From positions 1 to 64,000 of IMG/VR virus record IMGVR_UViG_3300047157_000152: 64,000 nucleotides of DNA. One strand, written 5' to 3'. Each line of letters starts with the position of its first letter. Positions within the stretch are counted from its first letter, which is position 1. The notes beneath the pieces were generated by a model that did no database searches, was not told where the DNA came from, and was given only the letters and a program-made list of their open reading frames with translations. This stretch comes from a virus. Positions 15,301-25,500 of this stretch are shown here, piece by piece. A program made the position numbers and the translations under genes.

Positions 15301-16074
15301 GCACCTAACTTTCAAGTATCAAATTCTAATGGTGTTTTAATAACGGCTGGAGATACAGGTACTAGCTTGCGTTATCAAGGTTCAGAAAAATTAACAACTA
15401 CAAATACAGGTATTGAGGTAAGTGGTACATCTTCAAGTTTTGCAGGTAATGTTACTATTCCAGGCGCTATATCTGCTGGTGCTAACGGAGGTTTAAGAAT
15501 TCATTCTTCAGGAACAAAATTTTTCAATGTAACAGCAGCAAACGCGGCTAGAACTAATATTATGGATATTGGTGCTCCAGATGCTAGATTTAAAAGTTTA
15601 TATTTAGGTACCGATGCTGATATACAAGGTAACGTGCAAATTGACGGTAACTTAACTGTTGATGGTCATATAATCCACGGTGGTGGTGGTGGTGGAACAG
15701 GTAAAGGTGGACAGTTTACTAAACTATATACAACAGGAAACGCTGGTGTAGCGGGAGTTGCTTTTACAATAGATAGAGCTACAACAGGCGCTATGGTTTT
15801 TGATGTTATGCTAACTAGTGATACATCTACAACTTGTGCTGTTGCTAAAAAATATACAGTTGTTTGCACTTATGGCGCAACCGCTCCTATATATAATAAA
15901 ATATTAGACACAGGGCCAGATGGTTCAAATGACTTTACAGTAGCTTTTGCTGATGACACATCTAATACAAAAATAAAATGTACAATAACACCAACCGGTG
16001 TAGGTACTCAAAAAATAGGTATTACAATTGACTTAGGGTTTGGACAAAACGATGCAACGGTTGTAATGAATTAA
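12382..16074 (+). CDS. Long tail fibre protein
   Basis: A 1230-residue Gly/Ser/Thr/Ala-rich fibre, low in Cys and charge, as for trimeric beta-structured fibres. The N-terminus shares the YPxxTPxxxDxILG attachment motif with the preceding gene. The middle has imperfect repeats such as GTSGQVL(T/S)SG and ATWxT. Near residue 1097 a hexaglycine hinge precedes a compact C-terminal domain (GGQFTKLYTTGNAGVAGVAF and on), likely the receptor-facing tip. Part of a 14-kb fibre cluster. Host adhesion is inferred from family traits. Confidence 0.8.
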   Translation: MAIIYSYPTVTPTSEDLILGTDINADGKPTKNFTIQSIVDIVQGGAAGLGAVIKINSSAKDPATAANQSAIDFLNISGTGTASFGALSDGTLQITGGNLTTSGSGIFNQITGTLQTAAQPNITSLGTLTSLIVNTSVTGTAVVTTLATPGDDLKIASTKAIVDYIATKPNKETLAETLIAGQTTGGKDIIVSAGDDITFTDTSKIILGAGSDATVEHDGTDLKIINTEGKTTISNNSGDIEIIATAANKKSKISGKVGVELQYDGSKTFETISNGSIATGTFNTTGLLTAQTNLWFKDKIGIGGAGAPNYGTSGQVLSSGGALGDATWEDLTPLYTWIIEADSGTGQPYTVASGDTIDFVGGDNINTSWVNAGKELKIDATGVVQKGTGAATQVAYWTDANTIAGDAGMTYDAANDYLTLAGTVKSGKFTTTAGTATWITTVLDGFTSITSDLFVGDATAATVPSSPPWPANPTANVQFQGNASSANVLKLVGAVSISQGAAPSAGAENTQGVSSVAGQTYTSGGNITIETTLASTVATAKRLTNLPTPTSAAIAASDTILAAMAKLQGQINGLAGSLAFEGTWDASAGTAPSASPVNGQFWIVSVAGNTDLDGITDWKVGDWAIYVDNGAGTDAWQKLDQSNEVLGSGTAQKMAMWSGTVGDASQTLATGLIEQNATNNLITIGNSGSLLVEGNTTLGDSNTDTVLAKGPVTLNETLNIKKGIEVNGAAGTSGQVLTSGSGSTAVMSWTTPTTGTVTNVALTETGNALTITGSPVTSSGTINIAGAGSASQYINGELNLVTFPTVDNYVSWTLAGDSGPSQTISSTNTATFAGGFGISTVASATDTLTTAIDIVGTDNAIAGLTAATPLATDTLWFNDISDSNTIRKATISDIVALGDQGLPAVLAINNTTGSTNIVVQKSIQLPVTSTNNNSPTDVGVISFGGTYTNGNRIYNHASGGTLRIEGSDNLQLYAPNFQVSNSNGVLITAGDTGTSLRYQGSEKLTTTNTGIEVSGTSSSFAGNVTIPGAISAGANGGLRIHSSGTKFFNVTAANAARTNIMDIGAPDARFKSLYLGTDADIQGNVQIDGNLTVDGHIIHGGGGGGTGKGGQFTKLYTTGNAGVAGVAFTIDRATTGAMVFDVMLTSDTSTTCAVAKKYTVVCTYGATAPIYNKILDTGPDGSNDFTVAFADDTSNTKIKCTITPTGVGTQKIGITIDLGFGQNDATVVMN

Positions 16075-16082
16075 AATAAAAT

Positions 16083-18275
16083 ATGGCTAATTTATCTAAT
16101 ATAAATAATAAGTTCCTAGTAACAACTGGAGGCAACGTAGGAATAGGAACCACTTCGCCTGCTAGTGTTTTACATATAAAAGATAATTCAGCTAACCCTA
16201 CACAATTAAGCATACAATCGAATGATTATTCAAGGGCTGAAGAAATTAATTTTTTAAACCCTTCTACAAGTGCAATTTCAGGTCAAATAAAATATTACAC
16301 AAATCCTACGGTTGAATATATGTCTTTTTCAACTTCTAACAATAGTGCTGCTGCCGAACGTATGCGTATTACAAACACCGGCAACGTCGGGATCGGAACA
16401 GTAAATCCAAAAACAAATTTTGAGGTAATAGGTGGTTTAAATATAAGTACTAACACAACTAGTGCAACAACCACAACTATGCGTATTGGGTCTTATGGTG
16501 CAAGTTCCCAAACATATTATGGAGCAAAACTTATAGCACATACAAATTTTACTTCAACAGCAAATGCTGATTTATCTTTTGATTTAGGAGGTCTTGGAGA
16601 AGTTATGCGACTTCATTGTAATGGTTCGGAAACAAGAGTAGGAATTGGAACGACTACGCCTAATGAAAAATTACAACTCGCTGGTAATCTTAATGCATAC
16701 GCTCCTGGTGGTATTGATGCTGGTTTATTTGCAAGTACTGCTGCTGGCTCAACAACTATTGCCTTAAGGTCAAGTGGAGTAACTCATTTTAATGGCGGCG
16801 ACGTAGGAATCGGGACAAGTTCGCCTGGTCATAAACTTAATATTGTAGGTGCTAATAACACCACTGCTGTTGGAATTGATTTTCCTTCTGCAAGTTATGA
16901 TTTTTCAGCTAACAGCACTAGTGGTTATACTACTTCATTCCATATGGATAACACTGGTACTTACATTGGTAGCAACAGTGCGGGTAGAGCTTTAATTTTT
17001 CAAACAAATGATACAGATAGATTATATATAAACGGAAATACAGGAAACGTCGGGATTGGGGTTACTGATCCACAAGCAAAACTTGAAGTTAAAGGCCCAA
17101 GCGCATCCCCGGCTGACGGTAATGAAGTAATCTCTGTAACAAATACAACTGGAGGAAGTAAGCTTCTTCTGGGGGTAGCAGAAAACCAATACGGATGGAT
17201 TCAGTCAGCAGAAGGCGGTACGTATAGGAATCTTCTTTTAAATCCACTTGGCGGCAACGTCGGGATCGGAGTGGTTGGGCCTACAAGTATTTTGGACATT
17301 AGACAGTCAATAGTGCCAAGAATTACTTTAGTAAAAAATGGAGTATTAAGTTGGTATATAGGAAATGTTCTTCAAGGCACCAGTAATAATTTTACAATTG
17401 GCACAGATTCTGGTGGCAACAACAATATATTAAACATTACGAACACAGGCAACGTCGGGATCGGGGAGGCTTCGCCTTCTGGAGCTTTGCACGTGAAATC
17501 TTCCACTGCCACTACTACAGGTATGGTTAGATTACAGAATGATATGGATAATAACTACGAAACCCTACGTATTGAGTCGTTAGGAAATTATGATGCTCAT
17601 ATTGGATTTCTAGCAAACGGAACTTCTGATTATTGGTGGGGAATTGGAATAGATTATTCTGATTCTGGTAAATTTAAAATTTCGGGAGATAATATATTAT
17701 CAGTTAATACTAGACTAACTATTGACACTTCAGGCAACGTCGGAATCGGGACGACTTCGCCTGGTGATGCAAAGTTATATGTAAATGGAGGAACAACTCT
17801 AGGGGGAAGCAATAACACGAGCGCTGGAGCTACAAGAATATTTGGAGATATAAAAAGACCTCAAGCTAATAATTTTGTTAGAAGAAATTATAATTTAACA
17901 GCGGGTTCAAGTAGTTCATTATATAGTATAGCAAGACAATGGCATGACCACGCTAACTGGGGATTAGGAAATATTAATGTTATAATGTGGGGTATTTATT
18001 ATGGTCAAGGTCAATATAATAAAGCAGATTTTTCCTGTAGGTATGGTTATAGTGGTGGTGGTGCCGACGTACAGACTAACTTTAACCCCAACGGCATGGT
18101 TGTGCCATCTTGGACATCAGCAACTCAAGTTTCTGGAAATATACATTATAGAGATTTACAAATTCAAATACCAGCATATTATCAAATTTCTTTTGAAATA
18201 ATAAGCCCAGGATGTGTACAAACTTATAATATAAATAACACGGCTAATAATACGGTATATTTATATCCTCATTAA
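16083..18275 (+). CDS. Tail fibre with GNVGIGT repeats
   Basis: A 730-residue fibre opening MANLSNINNKFLV, an N-terminal motif (MAxLxNINxxFxV) shared with the next two fibre genes. It has eight GNVGIGTxxP-like turns, each starting a beta module of 60-100 residues. One module (KGPSASPADGNEVISV to NLLLNPLGGNVGIG) is closely repeated in the 1027-residue fibre. The C-terminus (from about residue 600) is a unique globular tip with HDHANWGLGNINV. At the DNA level the repeats are unusually conserved and GC-rich for this genome. Confidence 0.82.
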   Translation: MANLSNINNKFLVTTGGNVGIGTTSPASVLHIKDNSANPTQLSIQSNDYSRAEEINFLNPSTSAISGQIKYYTNPTVEYMSFSTSNNSAAAERMRITNTGNVGIGTVNPKTNFEVIGGLNISTNTTSATTTTMRIGSYGASSQTYYGAKLIAHTNFTSTANADLSFDLGGLGEVMRLHCNGSETRVGIGTTTPNEKLQLAGNLNAYAPGGIDAGLFASTAAGSTTIALRSSGVTHFNGGDVGIGTSSPGHKLNIVGANNTTAVGIDFPSASYDFSANSTSGYTTSFHMDNTGTYIGSNSAGRALIFQTNDTDRLYINGNTGNVGIGVTDPQAKLEVKGPSASPADGNEVISVTNTTGGSKLLLGVAENQYGWIQSAEGGTYRNLLLNPLGGNVGIGVVGPTSILDIRQSIVPRITLVKNGVLSWYIGNVLQGTSNNFTIGTDSGGNNNILNITNTGNVGIGEASPSGALHVKSSTATTTGMVRLQNDMDNNYETLRIESLGNYDAHIGFLANGTSDYWWGIGIDYSDSGKFKISGDNILSVNTRLTIDTSGNVGIGTTSPGDAKLYVNGGTTLGGSNNTSAGATRIFGDIKRPQANNFVRRNYNLTAGSSSSLYSIARQWHDHANWGLGNINVIMWGIYYGQGQYNKADFSCRYGYSGGGADVQTNFNPNGMVVPSWTSATQVSGNIHYRDLQIQIPAYYQISFEIISPGCVQTYNINNTANNTVYLYPH
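16131..17762 (+). repeat. DNA-conserved fibre repeat, cluster 1
   Basis: Copies of a 30-bp unit beginning GGCAACGTCGGGATCGG at 16131, 16380, 16797, 17043, 17253, 17448 and 17733 (each about 30 bases). The codons GTC, GGG, ATC, ACG and TCG differ from the A/T-ending codons on either side. Confidence 0.8.
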
Positions 18276-18283
18276 ATAAATAA

Positions 18284-21200
18284 ATGGCATCATTATCTAA
18301 TATAAACGGGATATTTGACGTCCATTCTACTGGGGCTATACTTTTTAGTACATCTCATGGAACTTCTGGGCAGATATTAAAATCAAATGGTAATGCAGCT
18401 CCAACTTGGGTAGCAGCTTCAACTGTTATTGGTGGACCATATTTACCTTTGACAGGTGGCACGCTTACTGGTAATTTAGCTATTAGCGCTTCTAATAGCT
18501 TAACAGTTAATGGACAATTTAATATTAATGGTACTGGTAATTGGTCGTTTAGAACCGTAAGTGGAGGAAACCTTATTTTAAAAGATGAATCAAACAATGC
18601 GGATAGAGTTGATTTTCATACAGATGGACAAGTTGAAATTTTAGCAGCAGGAAGTAGATTTTATCCAAGTATAATTTTTAATAATGATATAAACACAGGT
18701 ATATATCATGCTGCTTCTGACACTTTAGGGTTTTCAGGTGGAGGAAATGAATTAATGACATTGAACTATAGTAATGGTATTAAGCTTTCACAATATGGTT
18801 CAGGATCATACACAGGTACAACAGCTTATAATTTAGCTGTAGATTCAAGTGGTAATATAATTGAAACAACAGATGGTGGTGGTGATATAACAGGTAGTGG
18901 AACAACAAATACTGTAGCTAAATTTACAGGTGCTAAAGCAATAGGTAATGGACCTATAACTTTTGCAACTAATAACTCAACTTTTGCAGGAACTGTACAA
19001 ACAACAGGTGTAAAAACGCCATATATTGAATCAGCAGCAACAAACCAAAGTTTATTTTTATATGCCAATGGTAGTGGTCATATATATTTTGGTGATTCTA
19101 CTAACGGAACAAATCTTTATCATTATAGTAATTCTAATGACGGTAAATATACTTCTTATGGTTTTGATGGGAATTATTATACAATTTCAACAACAGCAAC
19201 AAGCGGTGTTAAAATTAACGATCCTCTTCTTGTTATTGGTAGCGCTACTATTACAAACACTGGCGCTAACCCTACAATTACTTTAATAGAAAATAGCGGT
19301 GGAACTCAAAATGCTAAAATAGAGTTTGATCAGGCTGGTGAAAATCAATTATACATAACAACTAATTATGTAAGTCCTAGTGATAGTAATAGAATATTGT
19401 TGCAACCAGGTACTTACCCAGCTTTAATAGCATCGGGTGGTGCTAATGGCGCTATTAATACAAAAGTAGAAATTTCAGGAACTTTACTAGCTAACAGAAA
19501 TATACAAACTCCAAACAGTGATCTTAGCACTGGATCAAATCCAACTAATTTTGGTATTTATACTTCAGAAATAAGATTAATAGATACTCCTAATGGTGGA
19601 TTACAAAAATGTAGAGTAATTACAGATAATTATGGGGAATGGATTTTAGTAGGTAGGTATGCTGCTAGCGCAATGTCAGCTATTCAAAACACATGGAGCT
19701 CAGTCAGTGGACTATCACTTGACACAACTCAAAGCGCAACCACACAATTTTCTGCTGATTTTGGTGATAGTTATCCTACAGAAGTTAGGATAATGGGGGC
19801 TACAGATTTTACTAAATGGAGAGATAATAGAACAATTGACTTTATTTATGGTGTTCCAGAAGGAAGGGCATGGAAATATTTCTTTAGTGGAGGCGCAGAA
19901 AATGGCATGACATTTGTTGGCCCAAATCACAGTGGTAATAATAAGTATGGATGGAACATAAATGGTAGTTATGATGGATTCGGTAGGTGGGTAAACACAA
20001 CTCAGACTTCTGTAGGTATGTCAGATTCTAATGTTACAAACCCATCTGCGGCATATACAACAGCCACAACAAATGCTTTTAATTGGCATCCCGCTAGTGA
20101 TGCTAAAATGACCGTTTCAGCTACAAGAACATTTAGTGGACAAGATAGTTATGAAACAGCAGGATTTGGTAAAGATGATGCTAATCAAGGATTTTTTGAT
20201 GAATATCCTAATGAAGTTACAAATATGCAAGGTGGAATTGATTTTAGTTCTGCTGTATGGGTGTTAATAAAACTACCTACTGCTATAAGCAGTGGTTCTG
20301 GTGGTGGTTCTGGTAATCAGTGGGCTGGAGGGCCAACCACAATACACAATACTAATACTGGTTCTGTCGGTATAGGAACATTTAATCCATCGGTTACAGG
20401 AAAAGGATTACAAATTCAGAACATAGGGAACGATACGACAGCTTCGTTAAAATTAACAGGTCATAATAATACAGGCACACCAGGTGCAGCAACGTCTACA
20501 GAACTAAAACATATAGGAGATAGTTTAAAGTTTGCAATCAATCATGCGGGCACAGATGCGTTAACTATTGGTAGTAGCGCCAGTACAATAGGATTTACAC
20601 TTTCTAACACTACTGAATTAGGTACTTATCCAACAGGAGCTGTGAAAAGAATTAGAATGGCTCAAGGTGGTGAAATACATTTTGGAGATACAACAACCAC
20701 TGCGCCTTTAGGTGTAACAGAAGGAGAATGGAATAATTTTGCAGATCAAGATAGTTTAGGTATATATTCTCGTAATCATTTTAGCGTTTATTCTTACGGT
20801 GGAACATATACAAATCCCAAATTAAGAATAGATGATGCTGGATCATATTTTCAAGGATCAAACTTTGGTATTGGTGTTACTAACCCTACTTCAGGTAATT
20901 TAGTTTTACCTCAAGAAGAATCTAATCAGTTTAAAATAGCATTTACTGGTGCTTCTTCTAGCTCTGGTATATCCACTGTTGATCAAAGTGGCTCTGGTTT
21001 GTATATAGGAGCTAACTCAAGAGTAAATAATTCAGGTGTTATAACATATCACGATAGTGCATTAGATAGTAGTGGAATTTATTTTGACGGTTGGAACGGT
21101 AATGATATGGAGTTTTATACTGCACTTTCAGGAACCCCACAAAAAAGAATGGTTATAGATGCTTATGGTAGAGTAAATATCTATCAACAACTATGCGTGG

Positions 21201-22567
21201 GATCAACAACCGCGCCAACTAATGAAAAACTATTAGTTCAAAGTGGCTTGGGTAATGGTTCTGAAATATGGAGGTTTGGAACAAGTGGTCGTTATACTTT
21301 TACAGGGCATAAATTTTTTAATTCTATAACAGGAACTGCCACAAGTGATGGGTGGTATACAATAGGTAATGTAGGTGACAGTTCTTCAGTAATAATAAAC
21401 ATAATGACTGCGGCACACAGTTCGGCTACGATACTAGCATCTAGAGGTTATGGCCCTTCAAATGTCGCAAGGATACAAGTGCTTTCTTCGACTAAAAATG
21501 CTAATGGTGGTTATGCAAACATAAAAGCTGTAAGAATAAATGCAGGTGGATTAATAGACATGCAATTATATTGGAATAGCGGGCCAAATGTTTCGGTACA
21601 TTTAGCTTATTATGGGCTAGGTTGTGATATGCCAACAACTTTAGCACTCTCTGTTGGAGGCACTGGTGTTTATCCGTATAATATTATGGATACAGCTACA
21701 TTTAGAAATACAGCTGCCTCTGCTAGAGTTGCAGGTGAACTAGATGTTGCTAGTCAAGTACATGCTAGTAGTAATATAAATGTTTATAGCACAAGTAAAA
21801 TATATTTTAATGCAACAACTAATAGTGATCAATATATAGGTGCAATATCAAATAATGATTTAGACATAGCAGCTGGTGATGATATAAATTATAGATCTAA
21901 TTTTAGTAGATTTTTTAGTGGTACAACAGAACATGCTAGAATATCAGGTCTTAATAATCAAAATAATTGGATTGCAAATGCTACTGGTGGAAAATTAGGT
22001 GTTGGTAATGCTTCTCCGCAAACTACTTTACACACTGGGCCTACAACTACAATTACTAATGTATTTACAGCTAGATTTGCTGCAAGTAACTTTTTTGCTA
22101 GTGGTGGAAATAGTATGTTTTACGTTCCTGATACAGCTGCAAATATAATGATGTTTGGCAGTAATCAATTTGGAACTAATCAAATAGAATTTTACCATAA
22201 AAATCCGGGAACAAGTCAAGCTTATGTAGGGAGAATATCTACATCTGGTTCAGCAACTTCATACGTTACAAGTTCAGATTATAGATTAAAGGAAAATATA
22301 ATTCCTTTGAGTGATTCTATATCTAGAATTAATCAATTAAAACCAAGTAGATTTAATTTTATAGAAGAACCTGGTAAGGTAGTAGATGGATTTATAGCGC
22401 ATGAAGTACAAGATATAGTTCCTGAAGCTATTGTGGGAGAAAAAGATGAAGTTGATGAAGAAGGTGGTATTATACCGCAAGGTATAGATCAAGCTAAGTT
22501 AGTACCACTATTAGTAGCGGCAGTACAAGAATTAGAAGCAAGAGTAAAAGAATTAGAAAATAAATAA
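18284..22567 (+). CDS. Tail fibre with C-terminal peptidase S74 chaperone
   Basis: A 1427-residue fibre. N-terminus MASLSNINGIFDV matches its two neighbours. A long Gly/Ser/Thr/Asn-rich body follows, with few GNVGIGT units. Residues from about 1329 form an S74 intramolecular chaperone: TSSDYRLKENIIPL (the Ser and Lys of the autocleavage site), then INQLKPSRFNF, GFIAHEVQDIVPEAI and a final coiled coil (AAVQELEARVKELENK). In this family the domain trimerises the fibre and then cuts itself off. It is the only S74 domain in the cluster. Confidence 0.88.
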   Translation: MASLSNINGIFDVHSTGAILFSTSHGTSGQILKSNGNAAPTWVAASTVIGGPYLPLTGGTLTGNLAISASNSLTVNGQFNINGTGNWSFRTVSGGNLILKDESNNADRVDFHTDGQVEILAAGSRFYPSIIFNNDINTGIYHAASDTLGFSGGGNELMTLNYSNGIKLSQYGSGSYTGTTAYNLAVDSSGNIIETTDGGGDITGSGTTNTVAKFTGAKAIGNGPITFATNNSTFAGTVQTTGVKTPYIESAATNQSLFLYANGSGHIYFGDSTNGTNLYHYSNSNDGKYTSYGFDGNYYTISTTATSGVKINDPLLVIGSATITNTGANPTITLIENSGGTQNAKIEFDQAGENQLYITTNYVSPSDSNRILLQPGTYPALIASGGANGAINTKVEISGTLLANRNIQTPNSDLSTGSNPTNFGIYTSEIRLIDTPNGGLQKCRVITDNYGEWILVGRYAASAMSAIQNTWSSVSGLSLDTTQSATTQFSADFGDSYPTEVRIMGATDFTKWRDNRTIDFIYGVPEGRAWKYFFSGGAENGMTFVGPNHSGNNKYGWNINGSYDGFGRWVNTTQTSVGMSDSNVTNPSAAYTTATTNAFNWHPASDAKMTVSATRTFSGQDSYETAGFGKDDANQGFFDEYPNEVTNMQGGIDFSSAVWVLIKLPTAISSGSGGGSGNQWAGGPTTIHNTNTGSVGIGTFNPSVTGKGLQIQNIGNDTTASLKLTGHNNTGTPGAATSTELKHIGDSLKFAINHAGTDALTIGSSASTIGFTLSNTTELGTYPTGAVKRIRMAQGGEIHFGDTTTTAPLGVTEGEWNNFADQDSLGIYSRNHFSVYSYGGTYTNPKLRIDDAGSYFQGSNFGIGVTNPTSGNLVLPQEESNQFKIAFTGASSSSGISTVDQSGSGLYIGANSRVNNSGVITYHDSALDSSGIYFDGWNGNDMEFYTALSGTPQKRMVIDAYGRVNIYQQLCVGSTTAPTNEKLLVQSGLGNGSEIWRFGTSGRYTFTGHKFFNSITGTATSDGWYTIGNVGDSSSVIINIMTAAHSSATILASRGYGPSNVARIQVLSSTKNANGGYANIKAVRINAGGLIDMQLYWNSGPNVSVHLAYYGLGCDMPTTLALSVGGTGVYPYNIMDTATFRNTAASARVAGELDVASQVHASSNINVYSTSKIYFNATTNSDQYIGAISNNDLDIAAGDDINYRSNFSRFFSGTTEHARISGLNNQNNWIANATGGKLGVGNASPQTTLHTGPTTTITNVFTARFAASNFFASGGNSMFYVPDTAANIMMFGSNQFGTNQIEFYHKNPGTSQAYVGRISTSGSATSYVTSSDYRLKENIIPLSDSISRINQLKPSRFNFIEEPGKVVDGFIAHEVQDIVPEAIVGEKDEVDEEGGIIPQGIDQAKLVPLLVAAVQELEARVKELENK

Positions 22568-22568
22568 T

Positions 22569-25500
22569 ATGGCATTATTAACAAATATAAATGGTAAATT
22601 CAGCGTAAGTGACGCAGGTGCAGTAAGATTTAACGATGCGTTTACTTTTCCGACAGTAGATGGTACTGCTAATTACGTATTAAAAACAAATGGTAGTGGG
22701 CAACTAGCTTGGGCGCCTGATGCAAATACAGGAACTGTTACAGGATCTGGTACAGCCAATACAATGCCTGTTTGGACAAGCGCAAGCGCTTTAGGAAATA
22801 GTATAATTACTCAACCTAGCAGTGCTAATGTTAGAGTATCTGGTAGTAGTGTTTATTTTAGTGTTACAGACACTAGCGCAGCAGCTAGAAATATAGACAT
22901 AGGCCATTGGGTTGCAGGCCAAACCAATATAGAGTCTGTTGGTGGAATATTATCTATTGGAACACAATCAAATCACGATATTGTTTTTGAAACAAACGGA
23001 AGTACTAAAGCTACTATTTTAGCTAACGGCAACGTCGGGATCGGGACGAATTCGCCTAGTTCAAAACTTCAAGTAAGCGGTGATGCTTATGTTACTGAAG
23101 AATTTGGGCAAGGTGTTGCTATAGCTAACAAAGTAACTACTTACGGCGCAGAGTTTAGAAGTTCTGGAGCAAGTGCACAAGTGTTTTTTGGTAGGTCAGG
23201 CAACGACATAGGTTCAGGAGCTATAGGCGCAGATTCAAGTTATGTTTTTAGAGTGTGGAAGCCAACTGATTTTTCACAACCTTTTGTTATAGAGCAAGGC
23301 GGAAACGTCGGGATCGGTACGACTAGTCCTGATTCTAAGCTAGATGTAAAAGGACCATCAGCAACACCCGCTGACGGAAACCAAACGCTTTCAATTACAA
23401 ATTCAACAGGAGGAACGCAGTTGAATTTAGGTACTGCTGAAAATTCTTATGGATGGATAGAAGCAAGAGAAGGAAGTACTCTTAGAAATTTATTAATCAA
23501 TCCTAATGGTGGAAACGTAGGAATATCTGAAACAAGTCCTGATTCAACTCTTACAGTTGGAGGAAATTTTACAGCAACTACAACAAAACCAACAGTAAGT
23601 GTTTCTAACATGACAAGTGGTGGTTCTTTAGGAATTAGAGGACTATCACCTATATTAGCATTTGATAAAACAGCAGGTGGTGTTCCAAAAATATTAATGG
23701 ATGGTGGTGGTTTAGAATTTAAAAATGGAACATTAGATGCCCAAGGCGATGTCCATTTAAAAATAGACAGTTCTGGAAACGTAATTATTGGAAATTCAAG
23801 TGTTGATAATCCAAACTCATTAGATAAAGTTTTAGAAATTGAACATGGTGGCTCTGTTGGAGTAATATTAAACGATTCAAGAGATACTCCTATTGGATTA
23901 GAAAATAGAGGTGCTGTATTTCATTTAACACATAATACAAACTCAAGATTAGTTGTTGATGGTGCTTCAGGAAAAGTAGGAATTGGGGTTACAGACCCTG
24001 ATGCTAAATTAGAAATAAAAGGTACTGGTGCATCAACTGGTTTAACTTTTAAAACAACTGATTCTTCAGATAATGAAATATTTTATATTAAAGATGGTGG
24101 AGTAGTTGGCGTAAGATATTATCCATTTAAAATAGGTGTACCTAGTGGAACTGCTAATGTAGCTAATACTAGATTTCAAATAGCCACGACAGGTGGTGAT
24201 TTTGTAGTGTTAAATGACGGAAAAACCGGGATCGGGACGACTTCGCCTGGAAGAGGTTTAACTATTGACAAAAGTAATGCAAACGCTGCGTTAGAAATAA
24301 TAAAAAAGAACACGACTAATCAAATTGTTTATTTAGGTACTGGTTCCAGTGGAGGAACTGATGACCCTCTTTTACGAATGTTCCATAATACCACAGAAAA
24401 TATTAGATTATATACAACTGGTGATAGTTGGATTAATGGAGGCAACGTCGGGATCGGAACGACCCATCCTGACTCTAAATTAGAAGTTATAACATCTGGT
24501 GCAAATAGTGTTTTAGAATTAGATAATTCAAACACTAATTACACTGTAATTCAATATAACGCTAGTGGTGCGACAAAAGGATTTTCTGGATTTAATGCAG
24601 GATTTATGCTTTTCGGTGGGGAAGCTGGAACTACCCTAAGATTACAATCTGGTGGCTCTTATGCTGCTACGATTTTGGAAAATGGTAATTTTGGAATCGG
24701 AACGACTTCGCCTTTGAGTACATTAGATTTAGGAATTAATGGTGGACAAAAGTTTTATGTATATGCTAATGGTAGTATTAGGTCAGGAATGGGTATTGAT
24801 TTGTCTGGAAGCTCAAGAGAGTTAAGTATATTCCATACTAGTTCAAATAATATTGATGGTGATATAAGTTTAGGTTTAAGAAACGAAACATCAGGCCAAT
24901 ATGTTGAAAGAATGAGAGTGCAAGGTAACGGAAACGTAGGGATCGGAACGACTGGGCCAGTTAATAAATTAGGAATACAAGTTGCAGCAAATTCAAACAC
25001 AAAAGCAATTAATATATACAGCCTAAATACAAGTCCTAATTCTTATACAAGTATTGGTTCGCAGTATTCAATTTCTAATACTTATGTTGAATCAGAAATA
25101 AGGTTTGGAAATGAAACACAAAGCGGAGGGGGTTCTTATTTAGGTTTTGTTGCGGGTGGGTCAAATTCGGGTAATACAGAAAAAATGCGTATTACAAGCG
25201 CAGGCAACGTCGGGATCGGAGAGACTTCACCTACTGGTAAACTTCACGTGAAAGATGGTAGTGTTAATGCATTGTTTGTTACAAGTACAACTTGTGGTAA
25301 TGTTGGTATAAAAACAACCTCACCAAATGCAAGTTTAGTTGTTAAAGGAAATGTTAGTTATAGTTATAATAACTATAGCTCTGTAGCAAATACTTGGTCA
25401 AACGCATTAAACTTTAGTGGTTATCCAGCTGGATTATATCAAATTAATATATGTAAGCAAAGTAACGCAAGCGCATATATAATAGCTCAAATAAAGTGGA

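Noticed and set aside
16131-25232. CRISPR array or diversity-generating retroelement behind the GNVGIGT repeats
   Set aside because: Repeats are in-frame coding units with spacings of about 190-550 bases, no uniform spacers, and no reverse transcriptase or cas gene is present.
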